From positions 981,271 to 1,045,270 of the forward strand of contig CALSMJ010000001.1 of the NCBI GenBank assembly GCA_943787425.1: a stretch of DNA of 64,000 nucleotides, read 5' to 3'. Both the position numbers and the translations under genes were made by a program. The notes beneath the pieces are model-generated. The model saw only the letters and a program-made list of their open reading frames with translations. It was not told the DNA's origin and made no database searches. The stretch is from an uncultured Pseudomonadales bacterium (lineage in GTDB: Bacteria; Pseudomonadota; Gammaproteobacteria; Pseudomonadales; Azotimanducaceae). Positions 27,782-36,948 of the stretch are shown here, piece by piece; the stretch's first letter is position 1, and each line of letters opens with the position of its first letter.

Positions 27782-28060
27782 TTGGCAACACCAACCCTGC
27801 AGAGCGAACATCGCGGCGCAAAACTTGCCCTCATTTATCGAGCGGATGGTCATGCCCAGCTCCTGGTCAATGGTCTGGTTCGAGATGAAGGGCAAAGCTT
27901 AACCCGACTCAAACTGCAGAGCGTCGTGCAAACAGACTATGAATGGCATGAAAAAATTAGCGGGTCCATTGAGCGCAATGACCAATCGGTTCGACTGACT
28001 TTAATGATGAGCGACATAGAAGTCGCAATCGGCGACTTTGATTTGGGATTAGAGACCTGA
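27782..28060 (+). CDS. Hypothetical protein upstream of a PNPOx-like oxidase
   Basis: 92 residues with a TTG start preceded by GGAG at an 8-base spacing. It looks like an all-beta small domain (alternating hydrophobics LALIYRADGHAQLLVNG, VRLTLMMSDIEVAIGDFD). No family was recognised. Its TGA stop overlaps the next ATG by one base, so it is coupled to the PNPOx-like gene. A start farther downstream is possible. Confidence 0.6.
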   Translation: MATPTLQSEHRGAKLALIYRADGHAQLLVNGLVRDEGQSLTRLKLQSVVQTDYEWHEKISGSIERNDQSVRLTLMMSDIEVAIGDFDLGLET

Positions 28061-28647
28061 TGCAGATTATCGAGCAGCTTCAGGCCGACCAAACAGCCGC
28101 CTATGGTCACCAGGATCCAAACGCCAACGTCTGTTTTTTCACGACGGTGGACGCCGCGGGATCACCCCAGGTTCGAACGCTCGTTTTGCGTCATATTGGC
28201 GAGACAACCATCACCCTATTCATTAATACCAGCAGCCCGAAATGGCAACAGCTATTACAGCAACCACGCTGCCAGGCGCTATTGTGGTATCCCAGTCTCC
28301 AAATCCAATATCGCTTGAGCGGCACTGCAGCCGCCTTGGCGAGCGACGCGATCCAAGATAACTGGCATAAGCGCCCCCTGCGCGCGAAGATTTTAGATTA
28401 TGTCTATGATCATGCAGCCCCGCAAAGCAAGCGCATGGCCTCCCGAGCCGCTCTGCTCGAGCAATTTCAAGTTGTGTCACAACGCGTCGCGTCAGCAGAC
28501 TTAAAACCCAGCGCCGCCGCCATTGGACTATCCGTTCAGCTTGACCAAATTGAGCGCTTAGATCTGTCTCAAAACGACTTACCCCACGAGCGTACTGTGT
28601 TCGAGCGATCCGACGGCGGCTGGACCGCGCACGTGCTTGTCCCATAA
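28060..28647 (+). CDS. Pyridoxamine 5'-phosphate oxidase-family flavin-binding protein
   Basis: 195 residues. The split-barrel FMN-binding fold is recognised by the N-terminal NANVCFFTTVDAAGSPQVRTLVLRHI pattern, the strand LFINTSSPKWQQL, and WYPSLQIQYRLSG. It resembles the Alr4036/PNPOx-like family of general stress flavoproteins more than true PdxH: the C-terminal PdxH dimer motif (RLxPxxxEFWQG-like) is missing. Oxidation of pyridoxine phosphate is therefore not assured. Confidence 0.78.
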   Translation: MQIIEQLQADQTAAYGHQDPNANVCFFTTVDAAGSPQVRTLVLRHIGETTITLFINTSSPKWQQLLQQPRCQALLWYPSLQIQYRLSGTAAALASDAIQDNWHKRPLRAKILDYVYDHAAPQSKRMASRAALLEQFQVVSQRVASADLKPSAAAIGLSVQLDQIERLDLSQNDLPHERTVFERSDGGWTAHVLVP

Positions 28648-28669
28648 GACGCAAAATTGACAAAAACCT

Positions 28670-28698
28670 TTGACTCCGCGCTTGATTGGACTTACATT
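28670..28698 (+). promoter_or_regulatory. Sigma-70 promoter of the candidate small RNA
   Basis: TTGACT (28670-28675), 17-base spacer, TACATT (28693-28698). This is a good consensus match in a gene-free region and predicts a start near 28705. Confidence 0.7.
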
Positions 28699-28704
28699 TT
28701 TACT

Positions 28705-28892
28705 CGAACTGTGACGCGCAGACGTTCTAACCAGGGGGAACCTCCAGCGCGCCTTTTAATCCCCTGACCGCAAAGGAGGTGATCCCATCAATAGTCAGTC
28801 TATGAGGGGCGCCTCCGAGTTAAATTAACTCGGAGTCCGCTCCAATACGTTAAGACAGAGCCCCAAAGTGCCTTGGCATTTTGGGGCTTTTT
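28705..28892 (+). ncRNA. Candidate structured small RNA with a 13-base complement to the 16S rRNA 3' end
   Basis: About 188 bases bounded by a sigma-70 promoter and a strong terminator, with no ORF of usual size. AAAGGAGGTGATCC (28772-28785) contains AAGGAGGTGATCC, the exact complement of the conserved 16S tail GGATCACCTCCTT. ACCTCC at 28740-28745 can pair with GGAGGT at 28775-28780 and mask it. CAGGGG (28732-28737) can pair with CCCCTG (28761-28766). A hairpin CTCCGAGT / ACTCGGAG (28813-28835) follows. It could act on ribosomes, or be the leader of a tiny ORF: an AUC codon at 28787 lies 7 bases after GGAGG and opens 13 codons. The class is unknown to me. Confidence 0.5.
28859..28892 (+). terminator. 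Terminator of the candidate small RNA
   Basis: Long stem GCCCCAAA with inner TGCC/GGCA, closing TTTGGGGC and five T. The A-poor side makes it weaker in the minus direction, though it could also slow metR readthrough. From here to 29036 no gene is supported. Confidence 0.9.
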
Positions 28893-29036
28893 AATGCCCG
28901 GATCTCTCATGCTCAAGGCTGTTGCGGTGATAGGCCGACAAGACCCGCGCAATGCGCCTGGCCGCACTGCGTTACGATTTATGGCATCCCGACAGGCCGC
29001 GGACGCCTGCTTTGGCTTGGGGCAGCATGCACCGCC

Positions 29037-29960
29037 CTAGCGGCTTTCAATTCTTTTAATGCCCGTCAGATGTTTAAAGCAAGTTGATATCGCAGTGCTC
29101 AAGAACTCTTGCATAAACGGATCCTCGAGTTGCTCGCGCCGGATCGCGGCATAAAGTCGCCCCCACAGGCCTTGTTGTGAAAGTCGTTTGGCGGTGAGTA
29201 ACTCATTTGCCAAGTACTCCGTTAAAGCCCAATTCGGCAGACAAGCGACGCCTCGACCGCTTGCGACCAACTGCACCATCATCGGTGTGAGTTCAGCATT
29301 GCGAATAGCACTTGGGTCGACCCCGGCCGGATCAAGAAACTGGGTAAAAATATCCAATCGGTCTCGATCAACCGGATAGGTGATCAAGGTTTGATCTGCC
29401 AAATCCAATGGGTCGATAAAGGTCTTTTGATTCAATGGATGGCGATTTGACACCGCCAGCATCGCTTCGTATTCGAACAAAGGCTCATAATGAATATCGG
29501 GCAAGTCAATCGGGTCGGAGGTAATGACAAGGTCAAGATCACCCCGCGCCAGGGCCGGCAGCGGCGTAAAACTGAATCCTCCGATCAAATCCAATTCCAC
29601 CTCAGGCCAATTCAGGCGATAGGCTTCGATACAGGGCACCAGCCACTGAAAACAAGAATGACACTCAATACAAATGTGCAGGCGACCGGTCTCGCCCAGC
29701 GTAAGTCTTGCAATGTCTCGCTCGGCCGCTTTGAATTCGGGCGCGACGAGATCTGCGAGCGCGAGCAAACGCCGTCCGGCACTGGTGAATCGAGGTGGCT
29801 TGGTCTTGCGCACAAACAGCGAGCAGTTTAACCGATCCTCAAGGTCTTTAATTTGGTGTGATAAAGCTGATTGCGTTAAGTGCAGCACCTCCGCTGCGTC
29901 AACCAGACTCCCCGTCTCCCGAAGCGCCGTTAACGTTTTTAAATGTCTCAGTTCAAGCAT
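29037..29960 (-). CDS. metR: LysR-type regulator MetR
   Basis: 307 residues from the ATG at 29960. MetR activates methionine genes (metE, metH, glyA) with homocysteine as co-inducer. The winged helix (about residues 2-60) reads LELRHLKTLTALRETGSLVDAAEVLHLTQSALSHQ-like, and the MetR-specific effector segment IECHSCFQWLVP is present, with DLDLVITSD and YEAMLAV. These match E. coli MetR closely. The usual partner metE is not adjacent. Other sulfur amino acid genes lie 7-12 kb away. Confidence 0.92.
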   Translation of the reverse strand: MLELRHLKTLTALRETGSLVDAAEVLHLTQSALSHQIKDLEDRLNCSLFVRKTKPPRFTSAGRRLLALADLVAPEFKAAERDIARLTLGETGRLHICIECHSCFQWLVPCIEAYRLNWPEVELDLIGGFSFTPLPALARGDLDLVITSDPIDLPDIHYEPLFEYEAMLAVSNRHPLNQKTFIDPLDLADQTLITYPVDRDRLDIFTQFLDPAGVDPSAIRNAELTPMMVQLVASGRGVACLPNWALTEYLANELLTAKRLSQQGLWGRLYAAIRREQLEDPFMQEFLSTAISTCFKHLTGIKRIESR

Positions 29961-30195
29961 GACTACCAAATGATTAAAGTTCACCTAAATCCTACTGAAT
30001 CGAGAAAAAAATTCAATCACCTGCGTGCATTTTCAAAATAAGTCATCCCATCCCGTCGGCTGGTCGCATTTTCGGTTTAAAATTTATACTATTGCGCGGA
30101 AATTCTTTACGCTGTGTGAGCTGTGAGGGCGCCTGAAGGTCTAAGGTCAACTCGAAAAACGGCAAGCAGTGCGTCCAAGCGGGATCGCGCGAAAC

Positions 30196-31431
30196 ATGAA
30201 AATTTGTCTGCTGGGTTATCGCAGCAATCCTTATAGCGGTGGCCAAGGCATCTATCTTCGGCACCTGGGGCTCGCGCTCGTCGACGCAGGTCACGACGTT
30301 GACGTCATTTCGGGCCCACCCTACCCTGACCTGGACCCTCGCATTAAGCTGATCAAACTCCCAAGTCTCGACCTGTATGCCACGCCTGATCATGTTCGCG
30401 CTTTTAAATGGGGTTACTTGCGGTCGATAACCGATTTAATCGAGTATGTTGATACTGTGTTTGGCGGCTTCCCTGAACCTTATACCTTCGGCCGCAGACT
30501 CGTTCATTATTTTGATCAACATCAGCCCCAATACGATATTGTCCACGACAATCAGAGTTTGAGTTATGGCGTGCTCGCACTGCAAGAAAAAGGCTATCCG
30601 GTGATTACAACCGTTCATCACCCGATTACGCGCGACTTAGAGATAGCACTCTCTGAGACCACCGATTGGGGCATGCGATTACTCATTAAACGCTGGCATT
30701 CATTTCTTTCAATGCAAACCAAAGTGATTCGCAAGCTGACACATCTGGTTACGGTATCGGATGCCGCCAGACAAGATATTGCCGCTGCTTTTGATGTGGA
30801 TGTGCAACGCATTCAGGTTGTGCACAACGGCATCGATCTAAACCGATTCAAACCCATGCCAGAGATTCGCCGGGCCTCACACCGACTGATGACAACAGCC
30901 AGTGCCGATGCACCCCTCAAAGGCGTACAGTACCTGCTCAAGGCGCTCGCTGAAGTTGCAAAGGTTGTCCCCGAAATAACCCTTTGTTTGCTCGGGAAAC
31001 TAAAACCAGGTGGTGAAACCGAGGCCCTCATCGACGCCTTGAATCTTCGAGATCGGATCGAATTCCACGCCGACATTTCCGATGAGGCAATGGTTGCACT
31101 CTATGCCCGCGCAACGATTGCCATCGTGCCATCAGTTTATGAGGGATTCGGTTTCCCCGCGGGCGAGGCCATGGCCTGCGGCGTACCCGTTATTTCAACC
31201 CGAGGTGGCGCGCTCCCTGAAGTTGTTGGCGATTGCGGGGTTTTAATTGAACCCAAAGACAGTCAGGGCCTCGCGACGGCAATCCTTGATCTTTTAAACC
31301 GCCCAGAGGAACTTGAACGACTCGCAAGTATCGGCCGCGAGCGCATTAAACAGCAGTTTCAGTGGTCACGCGCTGCAGCCGAATTTCTGACCCTGTATCA
31401 AACCGTCAACGGATCATCCCATGTCTCTTGA
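30196..31431 (+). CDS. Glycosyltransferase family 4 protein
   Basis: 411 residues from the ATG at 30196. It has a GT-B fold: the N-terminal domain has GGQGIYLRHLGLAL for acceptor binding, VVHNGIDLNRFKP sits at the linker, and the donor site is seen as SVYEGFGFPAGEAMACGVPVIST (EX7E motif). It probably transfers a sugar from a nucleotide donor to a cell-surface or secondary metabolite acceptor. It is the first gene of a tight three-gene operon; the methyltransferase start overlaps its end by 11 bases. Confidence 0.9.
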   Translation: MKICLLGYRSNPYSGGQGIYLRHLGLALVDAGHDVDVISGPPYPDLDPRIKLIKLPSLDLYATPDHVRAFKWGYLRSITDLIEYVDTVFGGFPEPYTFGRRLVHYFDQHQPQYDIVHDNQSLSYGVLALQEKGYPVITTVHHPITRDLEIALSETTDWGMRLLIKRWHSFLSMQTKVIRKLTHLVTVSDAARQDIAAAFDVDVQRIQVVHNGIDLNRFKPMPEIRRASHRLMTTASADAPLKGVQYLLKALAEVAKVVPEITLCLLGKLKPGGETEALIDALNLRDRIEFHADISDEAMVALYARATIAIVPSVYEGFGFPAGEAMACGVPVISTRGGALPEVVGDCGVLIEPKDSQGLATAILDLLNRPEELERLASIGRERIKQQFQWSRAAAEFLTLYQTVNGSSHVS

Positions 31432-32170
31432 AACCATCAATGCCGCCTTACTGGATCTCAACGCCGGAGACCTTTTGCTGGACTTGGGCAGCGGCGAGGG
31501 TCGTCACACTATTTCATTTGGCCTGAGTCAACAGATCACCGCCATTGGACTTGATTTATCGCATAAAGACCTAAAAACCGCGACGGAAAGGCTATCGGAC
31601 TTTCAAGATCTGAGTGCCGCTGAATCACCCAGAGTGTGCTTCACACAAGGCTCTGGCAATCAACTGCCGTTCAAAGACCAGCAATTTAATAAAGTCATCT
31701 GCTCTGAAGTGCTTGAACACATTCATGACTATCAAGCGTTTTTGCAAGAAATTAAGAGAGTGATCCAACCTGGCGGCGTGTTTGCCGTGAGCGTGCCGGC
31801 AGCCTTTCCTGAATGGGTTTGCTGGAAGCTGAGCGATGCTTACCACGCAATGGAAGGTGGGCACATTCGAATTTTTTCAGCAAATACCTTACATCGAAAC
31901 ATCGAAAAATTCGGTTTCAAACGCTATCGATCCCATCGAGCGCACGCCTTACATGTCCCTTATTGGTGGCTTAAGTGCCTGTTTTGGCGCGCCGACCCGC
32001 AACATCCTTTGGTTGCAACCTATCACCGTTTTTTAGTCTGGGATCTAATGAATAAGCCTTGGTTCTCGCGCACCCTCGAGCGCATCTTAAACCCTATTTT
32101 GGGCAAATCCATTGTCATGTATTACGTTGCAACAGCGCCACAAACCCCCCAGACCGAGATTTCAAAATGA
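31421..32170 (+). CDS. Class I SAM-dependent methyltransferase (type 11-like)
   Basis: 249 residues. Motif I is LLLDLGSGEGRHT, the acidic residue after strand 2 is in IGLDLS, and motif post-I/IV reads VICSEVLEHIHDYQAFLQEIKRVIQPGG, as in UbiE/COQ5-type methyltransferases. The C-terminal 90 residues are aromatic and basic (YWWLKCLFW), possibly for membrane contact. It overlaps genes on both sides, so it should act with the glycosyltransferase and the toroid protein on a shared product. Confidence 0.88.
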   Translation: MSLETINAALLDLNAGDLLLDLGSGEGRHTISFGLSQQITAIGLDLSHKDLKTATERLSDFQDLSAAESPRVCFTQGSGNQLPFKDQQFNKVICSEVLEHIHDYQAFLQEIKRVIQPGGVFAVSVPAAFPEWVCWKLSDAYHAMEGGHIRIFSANTLHRNIEKFGFKRYRSHRAHALHVPYWWLKCLFWRADPQHPLVATYHRFLVWDLMNKPWFSRTLERILNPILGKSIVMYYVATAPQTPQTEISK

Positions 32171-33201
32171 GCCAAGCATCTTTACAAAAGGATCTAACGC
32201 CTTCAAAAATGCTCGATGAAACCGCAGCCTACATCGCCTCAGTTCAAAGCCTTGATGGCAGCATTGCCTGGTTTATCGATGGCAGCGCAGACCCATGGGA
32301 TCACATCGAAGCGGCAATGGGTTTGGCCACCAGCGGCCATATTGATGCAGCAAAAAATGCCTATGACTTCCTAGCCAAACAGCAGCTGGCCAATGGCGGC
32401 TGGTATGTTAGCTATGAGCAGGGCAAAGCGAAGGACACCAGTCGCGTTGAATCGAACTTCGTCGCCTACATTGCAACCGGCGTCTGGCACCTTTATCTGG
32501 TGACCAATGACAAAAATGTCCTGACGACCTACTGGCCTATGGTCTCAAGGGCAATGCAACTGGTGATTAGCCTGCAAGGTACCTATGGCGAAATCTATTG
32601 GGCCATAGATTCAGAAACCGGCGTTCAAGAAGATGCCCTTGTGACCGGGTGCAGCTCCATCTTTCATAGTCTTGGATGCGCCATTGCAATGGCCGATACC
32701 CTTCAAGCACCCAGCGCCATGCTCAAACAAGCGCGACAAAAACTACGAAAGGCGCTGACCCATCATCCTGAAGCGTTTGACCGAACCTGGGACAGCAAAG
32801 CACGGTATTCCATGGATTGGTTTTACCCCGTACTAACCGGCGTTGTGTCCGGCTCGGCGGCGCTTGCTCACATTGATCAGCGCTGGGAAGAATTTGTCGT
32901 TGATCAACTCGGTTGTCGTTGTGTTAACGATCAGCCTTGGGTAACCGTGGCTGAGACTTGCGAGCTGGTTATGGCGCTGGCGGTTGCTGGCGATACCGCT
33001 CGAGCCAACACCGTGTTCAGCTGGATACATCAGTTCAGAGATGACGTTGGCGCCTACTGGACGGGATATGTCTTCCCAGACCAAGCCATTTGGCCCGAGG
33101 AGCGAACCACTTGGACGGCAGGGGCGGTATTGCTCGCAGCGGATGTTTTGTCAAAACGCACTGCTGGCCATCGTCTGTTTTTACAGCCGGTCAACGCTTA
33201 A
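32167..33201 (+). CDS. Prenyltransferase/squalene-cyclase-like alpha-toroid protein
   Basis: 344 residues from the ATG at 32167, overlapping the methyltransferase stop by four bases. Repeated helix-hairpin motifs with Q...NGGW-like turns (VQSLDGSIAW, KQQLANGGWYVSY, SLQGTYGEIYWA, WTAGAVLLAADVL) point to an (alpha/alpha) toroid, as in squalene cyclases and prenyltransferase beta subunits, or in six-hairpin glycosidases. The DxDD cyclase motif is absent, so cyclase activity is doubtful. Its role in the cluster is unknown. Confidence 0.7.
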   Translation: MSQASLQKDLTPSKMLDETAAYIASVQSLDGSIAWFIDGSADPWDHIEAAMGLATSGHIDAAKNAYDFLAKQQLANGGWYVSYEQGKAKDTSRVESNFVAYIATGVWHLYLVTNDKNVLTTYWPMVSRAMQLVISLQGTYGEIYWAIDSETGVQEDALVTGCSSIFHSLGCAIAMADTLQAPSAMLKQARQKLRKALTHHPEAFDRTWDSKARYSMDWFYPVLTGVVSGSAALAHIDQRWEEFVVDQLGCRCVNDQPWVTVAETCELVMALAVAGDTARANTVFSWIHQFRDDVGAYWTGYVFPDQAIWPEERTTWTAGAVLLAADVLSKRTAGHRLFLQPVNA

Positions 33202-33380
33202 GGCCTTAAAACAATCCCGGCACCTTGAAGCCAAAGTTGAACGCGTTACGAGTCTGCCGGCCGCACTCAAGCCAGCAAGGGCCTCATTAACAACCGCGCC
33301 GAAATAGATGTGACGGGCATGATCGGCTCACACCGAGTATTCTTGGCGACTTAAAAACCCTGCGACACCCATTTGGCGCG

Positions 33381-34001
33381 CTACTCATTGCGCTGTCGCC
33401 TGAGGATTCCCAGCGTCTTAACCATTTTTAACAATTCAAACTTTCCGGATGCTAAAGCCGCTTGGTAGATTTCAAATGGCGGTCTACCGCCGTCTTTGGG
33501 GTCCGGAAAAATATCATGAATTAACAAAAGACCACCCGGGACAACCCAAGGTGACCAGACTTCATAGTCGATGGTCGCCGCTTGGCTGCTGTGACCGCCA
33601 TCGATGAAAACCAAACCCAACGGCGTCTGCCAAGACCGGCCCGCAACCTTTGAGGACGCGACGATGGGAACGACCGTGTCCTCGAGCTGAGCCGCCAATA
33701 TATTCGAGCGAAACACCGGAAAAGAATCGAACAACCCCGTTGTCGCGTCATAAAGTTCGGCGTCGTGATACGCCTCACCCACTTGATGCTCTTCAGAGCC
33801 GCGATGATGATCGACAGCGAACAGACTGTTTTGACTCTCCTGACACGCGGCGCCCAAATAGATAGTCGATTTACCGCAATAACTGCCGATTTCCAGACAC
33901 GGCCCCAGCTCGGCAACCGAGCGCGCCGATTCATACAGGGCAAGCCCCTCATCGGGATCCATAAACCCCTTGATCGCATCAAGATCGACTGAAAGCCTCA
34001 T
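33381..34001 (-). CDS. Class I SAM-dependent methyltransferase (methyltransferase-24 / CmcI-like)
   Basis: 206 residues. Motif I is LEIGSYCGKSTIYLG, then FAVDHHRGSEEHQ, and the metal/acid segment VFIDGGHSSQAATIDYEVWSPWVVPGGLLLIHDIF is typical of the methyltransferase_24 family. The gene converges on the three-gene cluster and probably belongs to the same pathway. The substrate is unknown. Confidence 0.85.
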   Translation of the reverse strand: MRLSVDLDAIKGFMDPDEGLALYESARSVAELGPCLEIGSYCGKSTIYLGAACQESQNSLFAVDHHRGSEEHQVGEAYHDAELYDATTGLFDSFPVFRSNILAAQLEDTVVPIVASSKVAGRSWQTPLGLVFIDGGHSSQAATIDYEVWSPWVVPGGLLLIHDIFPDPKDGGRPPFEIYQAALASGKFELLKMVKTLGILRRQRNE

Positions 34002-34005
34002 GCCA

Positions 34006-34185
34006 TCAGACCCAAAAGAAAATACCCATATAAATAACCAACATCGCAGCCCCAGCGTAAACCAGCAGGTTCATCAAAGTAGACCACTTTTCTGGCCTTC
34101 GGATCGGAAGCTGGTCACCAACCCCCAACCAAATCAAACACCCCAGCAGACCGCCAAACACAATGCTGATGATTAATAATCCCAT
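34006..34185 (-). CDS. Small two-helix membrane protein
   Basis: 59 residues from the ATG at 34185, or 67 from the ATG at 34209, which overlaps the end of moeA. Two hydrophobic segments (LLIISIVFGGLLGCLIWLGV and LLVYAGAAMLVIYMGIFFWV) flank a basic loop. I do not recognise a family. Its position directly after moeA and before the methyltransferase gene suggests co-transcription with moeA. Confidence 0.6.
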   Translation of the reverse strand: MGLLIISIVFGGLLGCLIWLGVGDQLPIRRPEKWSTLMNLLVYAGAAMLVIYMGIFFWV

Positions 34186-34198
34186 GACACGACTCCGG

Positions 34199-35395
34199 TT
34201 ATAACCCATTCATCAAAAGGTAAGGCAAGGTGTCTCCGACTTGGACCATTTGGTTTGGCGCCACAACGGCCAAAGCATTGGCCCAAGAAAGGCTCGACAT
34301 CACCCCTGAGCCTTGTGCTTCAAACGCGATGAGCTGCACCGATGACGCATTCGGCACTGCGCGCACTCGCAGGTACTCCTGTCGCCCACCGGCCTTAAAC
34401 TCAAAAGTTGCTTGGCCGGGCCAAGTAACCGAGGCTGTTTCAAGCCGTCCTTGCAAATGGGCAAGATAAGGCCGCGCGAGCACTTCGAAGGTTACAAAGG
34501 TTGAAACTGGATTACCGGGCAGACCGAAAAAAGGTTTGTTCTGAACCTGACCAAACGCCATCGGTTTACCGGGTTTAATCGCCAGTTTCCAGACATCTAA
34601 AGATCCCAACTGAGTCACTGCTTCTTTTACAAAATCTCGATCCCCGACCGAGACACCACCCGAGCAGATGATGACATCTGCTTGCTCCGCGGCGCGAGTC
34701 AGCGCTGCAAGCGTCGCCTCAAGGTCATCGGGAACAATACCCATATCCAAAACCGCAATGCCCATCTGCGTCAACAATGCAGCCAGCGCGTAGCGGTTAG
34801 AGTTGTAGATCTGACCCGGTTTCAGAGCCTCCGGCGGCTGAACCAGTTCATCACCGGTAGCCATAATAGCGACCGTGAGTCTTCGATAGACCTGTGCGGT
34901 ATTCGCTCCGATACTCGCCAAGAGACTTAAATCAGCTGGCCCTAGTTGATGCCCGCACGCGAGCACTAGCGCCCCTTCCTCGATATCCTGCCCTTTTGGG
35001 CGAACATTCTCACCCCTGGCAACCAGCGCCTTCGGCAGAAGGCGTACTTCATCGAATTCAGCATCCTCTTGGATAAGGACGGCGTCCGCCCCGACAGGCA
35101 TTTCCCCACCCGTAAAGATCCGGGCCGCTCGACCGGGGCTGAGGGGCTGACCAGGGCGGCCAGCCGGGATAATCTGTTCAATGGATAAAGGCTGTCCAAC
35201 CACGACATCATTCGAGCGAACCGCAAATCCATCCATTGCACTGTTGTCCGCCGGCGGCACCGCCCGCGGTGCAATAATATCGTCTCCTAGGATTCTGCCG
35301 AGCGCTTGATCCAGCGCAATGGTTTCAAAACCCGCGGCAGGCTCTGCCTGCGACAACAAGCGCTCGCGAGCGTTTTCTACTGACATTAACGTCAT
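34199..35395 (-). CDS. moeA: Molybdopterin molybdotransferase
   Basis: 398 residues. MoeA inserts molybdate into adenylated molybdopterin. Features in order: [36 protein letters not shown], the MogA-like domain with [19 protein letters not shown] and [25 protein letters not shown], and a C-terminal beta domain. moaB lies 17 bases upstream on the same strand, so the pair forms a Moco operon. Confidence 0.95.
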   Translation of the reverse strand: MTLMSVENARERLLSQAEPAAGFETIALDQALGRILGDDIIAPRAVPPADNSAMDGFAVRSNDVVVGQPLSIEQIIPAGRPGQPLSPGRAARIFTGGEMPVGADAVLIQEDAEFDEVRLLPKALVARGENVRPKGQDIEEGALVLACGHQLGPADLSLLASIGANTAQVYRRLTVAIMATGDELVQPPEALKPGQIYNSNRYALAALLTQMGIAVLDMGIVPDDLEATLAALTRAAEQADVIICSGGVSVGDRDFVKEAVTQLGSLDVWKLAIKPGKPMAFGQVQNKPFFGLPGNPVSTFVTFEVLARPYLAHLQGRLETASVTWPGQATFEFKAGGRQEYLRVRAVPNASSVQLIAFEAQGSGVMSSLSWANALAVVAPNQMVQVGDTLPYLLMNGL

Positions 35396-35412
35396 GCCAA
35401 CTTGCCTCTGTG

Positions 35413-35916
35413 TCAGTGGTGGCCTCTGAGGATCAACTCTGCAAAATTACAAGGTCGATGCGTGCTGTCTAACTGGGAGACCAAAATCCCGTTCCAAGCG
35501 GTCTTACACGCACCGGTTGAACCTGGCACGCAGAAGATCAAAGTATTGTTCGCCAGCCCGCCTAAGGCCCTAGACTGCACTGTTGAGGTGCCAATCTCGG
35601 CAAACGACAACTGCCGAAATAGCTCACCAAAACCATCAATACGGGTATCGAGCAGCGGGCCGATGGCTTCTGGCGTTGAATCTCGACCCGTAAAGCCGGT
35701 CCCGCCTGTCATAAGCACAACCTGAACCATTGGGTCTGCGATATGACTCGAAACCTCCGCGCGCAACCGGTAACAATCATCAATTACAATCGCGCGATCA
35801 ACCAACTCATGGCCGGCATCTCTCAGCGCGTCAGCCAGATAATCGCCCGAGGTATCATTTTCTTGTGTACGGGTATCCGACACCGTCACCAGGGCGATGT
35901 TTAACGCCTCGCTCAT
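35413..35916 (-). CDS. moaB: Molybdenum cofactor biosynthesis protein B
   Basis: 167 residues of the MoaB/MogA fold, which adenylates molybdopterin or supports that step. Motifs [35 protein letters not shown] and [13 protein letters not shown] are typical of MoaB. GAGGAG precedes the ATG at 35916. It is co-transcribed with moeA. About 150 bases upstream separate it from the enoyl-CoA hydratase gene and show no supported gene. Confidence 0.95.
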   Translation of the reverse strand: MSEALNIALVTVSDTRTQENDTSGDYLADALRDAGHELVDRAIVIDDCYRLRAEVSSHIADPMVQVVLMTGGTGFTGRDSTPEAIGPLLDTRIDGFGELFRQLSFAEIGTSTVQSRALGGLANNTLIFCVPGSTGACKTAWNGILVSQLDSTHRPCNFAELILRGHH

Positions 35917-36072
35917 TCTGCTACTCCTCTTAAATCCCTCTCACTAGGACCTGACCGTCGCTGCTTGCGGCGCTGACAGGTAAATCCTTGATCTGAGACA
36001 CCAAAAACAATCCAGGTCCAAAGGCCATCCGTTTTTTCAGGATTGATATCGCGGCTGTTATCAAAGCGACTG

Positions 36073-36846
36073 CTACCGACCTTTCCAATTGGGCGCGCGT
36101 TTTTCTGAAAAGGCCCGAGGCCCTTCGATAAAATCCTCGCTGCCGTAAAGCGCAGCGATCTGCTCATACCGACCTTTGATCGCAGCCTCGAGAGAATCCG
36201 CCGCCATGCCTTGCATTGCAGCTTCCTTACTGGCGCGAACCGAAATCGGCGCGCACTCCAATATTTGCGCCGCCCATTGCTTGGCAGCCGCCAGCGCTTG
36301 GCCTTGCGGCACGACTTCATTCACAAAACCCAATTGTTGACCTTCCGCGGCAGGTACCCGGCGACCGGTTAAGAGCATGCCCATTGCTTGTTTCATACCG
36401 ATCTCCCGGGGCAATCGATGGATTCCGCCGGCTAATGCGGCCAAACCGACCCTAGGCTCTGGTAGCGCGAAGATCGCGTTTTCGGACGCAATGATCAAAT
36501 CACAGGCCAATGCGATTTCAAATCCGCCCCCCATCGCTAACCCGTTGACAGCAGCAATGACCGGTTTGGGATTATCAAACCGCGCGGTCAAACCAGCAAA
36601 TCCAGATTTCGGACCGCCCATTTTACCGCCCGAGGCCTGATACTTTAAATCATTGCCGGCACTGAAGGCGCGATCACCCGCACCCGTAATAATCGCAACC
36701 CATTGCTCTGGATCTGCGGCAAACTCATCGAAGGCCTCCGCGAGCTCAAAATTGCCTGGCGGATGCAGCGCATTCATCACCTCGGGACGCTCAATCGTCA
36801 CGATGGTTAATGGCCCTTCTTTTTCAACCCGACAAAAAGCGCCCAT
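36073..36846 (-). CDS. Enoyl-CoA hydratase/isomerase family protein (crotonase)
   Basis: 257 residues of the crotonase fold. The oxyanion-hole segments are FSAGNDLKYQASGG and NGLAMGGGFEIALACDLIIAS. The catalytic Glu position is in LPEPRVGLAALAGG, where the hydratase Glu-Glu pair is only partly kept. Many acyl-CoA substrates are possible, and the sequence does not fix one. It lies between moaB and the PatB-like gene, all on the minus strand. Confidence 0.87.
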   Translation of the reverse strand: MGAFCRVEKEGPLTIVTIERPEVMNALHPPGNFELAEAFDEFAADPEQWVAIITGAGDRAFSAGNDLKYQASGGKMGGPKSGFAGLTARFDNPKPVIAAVNGLAMGGGFEIALACDLIIASENAIFALPEPRVGLAALAGGIHRLPREIGMKQAMGMLLTGRRVPAAEGQQLGFVNEVVPQGQALAAAKQWAAQILECAPISVRASKEAAMQGMAADSLEAAIKGRYEQIAALYGSEDFIEGPRAFSEKRAPNWKGR

Positions 36847-36948
36847 ACTCCGCCTCCTAATTATTCCAGTTTCAATAAAACAGTTTTAACCACGTCAACG
36901 GAAGTCGCCCGCATTAACTCGTTTCAAATCAGGGCCGCATGATTCCGA

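Noticed and set aside
28772..28785. Remnant of an rRNA operon, because of the 16S 3'-end complement
   Set aside because: Flanking bases do not match 16S helix 45 or a spacer on either strand beyond this short block, apart from a brief GGGGAACCT that could be chance.
28893..29040. 48-codon plus-strand ATG frame after the small RNA terminator
   Set aside because: No ribosome site or promoter, and composition gives no coding support.
35913..36072. Open frame ending in an ATGA overlap with moaB, which looked like a small basic protein
   Set aside because: No ATG, GTG or TTG lies between the enoyl-CoA hydratase stop and the basic stretch, so it can only be the shadow of that gene.
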